A stretch of 30,961 bases of DNA, from assembly GCA_000934455.1 (NCBI GenBank), contig KN884906.1, positions 26,684 to 57,644 on the forward strand, given 5' to 3'. Under the pieces are notes generated by a model that was given only the letters and a program-made list of their open reading frames with translations, had not been told where the DNA came from and ran no database searches. Shown here piece by piece: positions 30,909-30,961 of this stretch (position 1 is its first letter; each line of letters opens with the position of its first letter). The stretch is from Apostichopus parvimensis (taxonomy: Eukaryota > Echinodermata > Holothuroidea > Aspidochirotida > Stichopodidae). Both the position numbers and the translations under genes were made by a program.

Positions 30909-30961
30909 CTAGGTTAAGTTAAGTTCTGCACGGGTCATGTTTTTCGAATTTTCCTCTGCCT

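Overview
This window reads as nuclear DNA of an invertebrate animal. It is AT-rich and mostly non-coding, its coding pieces end at GT splice donors, and it is full of decayed transposon fragments. Nothing here is diagnostic of the species; an echinoderm such as a sea cucumber is my best guess, from the general look of the immunoglobulin (Ig) receptors and repeats. There are no prokaryotic genes, tRNA genes or CRISPR arrays that I can support.

The main content is a minus-strand cluster of receptor-like Ig genes. One ectodomain exon is intact (15393-16212: signal peptide plus two Ig-like domains). Two related copies (12051-12844 and 19460-19932) each carry a frameshift at an AT-dinucleotide run, in the same position and the same direction. 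One copy is truncated (10039-10435), and a graveyard of decayed copies lies at about 2440-5160. I see only one transmembrane exon (5891-5975) and one plausible terminal exon with a tyrosine motif and downstream polyA signals (5572-5659). All four ectodomain copies end in a phase-1 donor that fits the transmembrane exon's phase-1 acceptor. All three copies that keep a start codon have their own signal peptide and a GCGCATGC-type (NRF-1-like) motif 110-140 bp upstream. That fits either successive tandem duplication or several alternative first exons sharing one membrane/tail module; the second is my main hypothesis and is unproven.

Mobile DNA fills much of the rest. Three copies of a ~190-bp element begin with the 5' end of U2 snRNA, including its branch-site recognition sequence, followed by an unrelated hairpin-rich body. 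The copy at 26455-26648 is full length and flanked by an 8-bp direct repeat; the copy at 8425-8598 sits inside a broken L1/Tx1-like LINE (about 7470-8890). LINE 3'-tail fragments recur at 8931-9060, 25036-25290 and 29330-29690, and one of them forms an inverted repeat. A 1.8-kb hAT-like element (17003-18815) with short terminal repeats and a 5-bp target duplication separates two of the Ig exons.

Larger duplications are also visible. A non-coding segment at about 21000-23360 recurs at 23640-25035, a ~300-bp segment is shared by 2030-2370 and 11030-11345, and the first ~700 bp of the window recur in direct orientation at 29866-30690. The stretches in between show nothing I can name.
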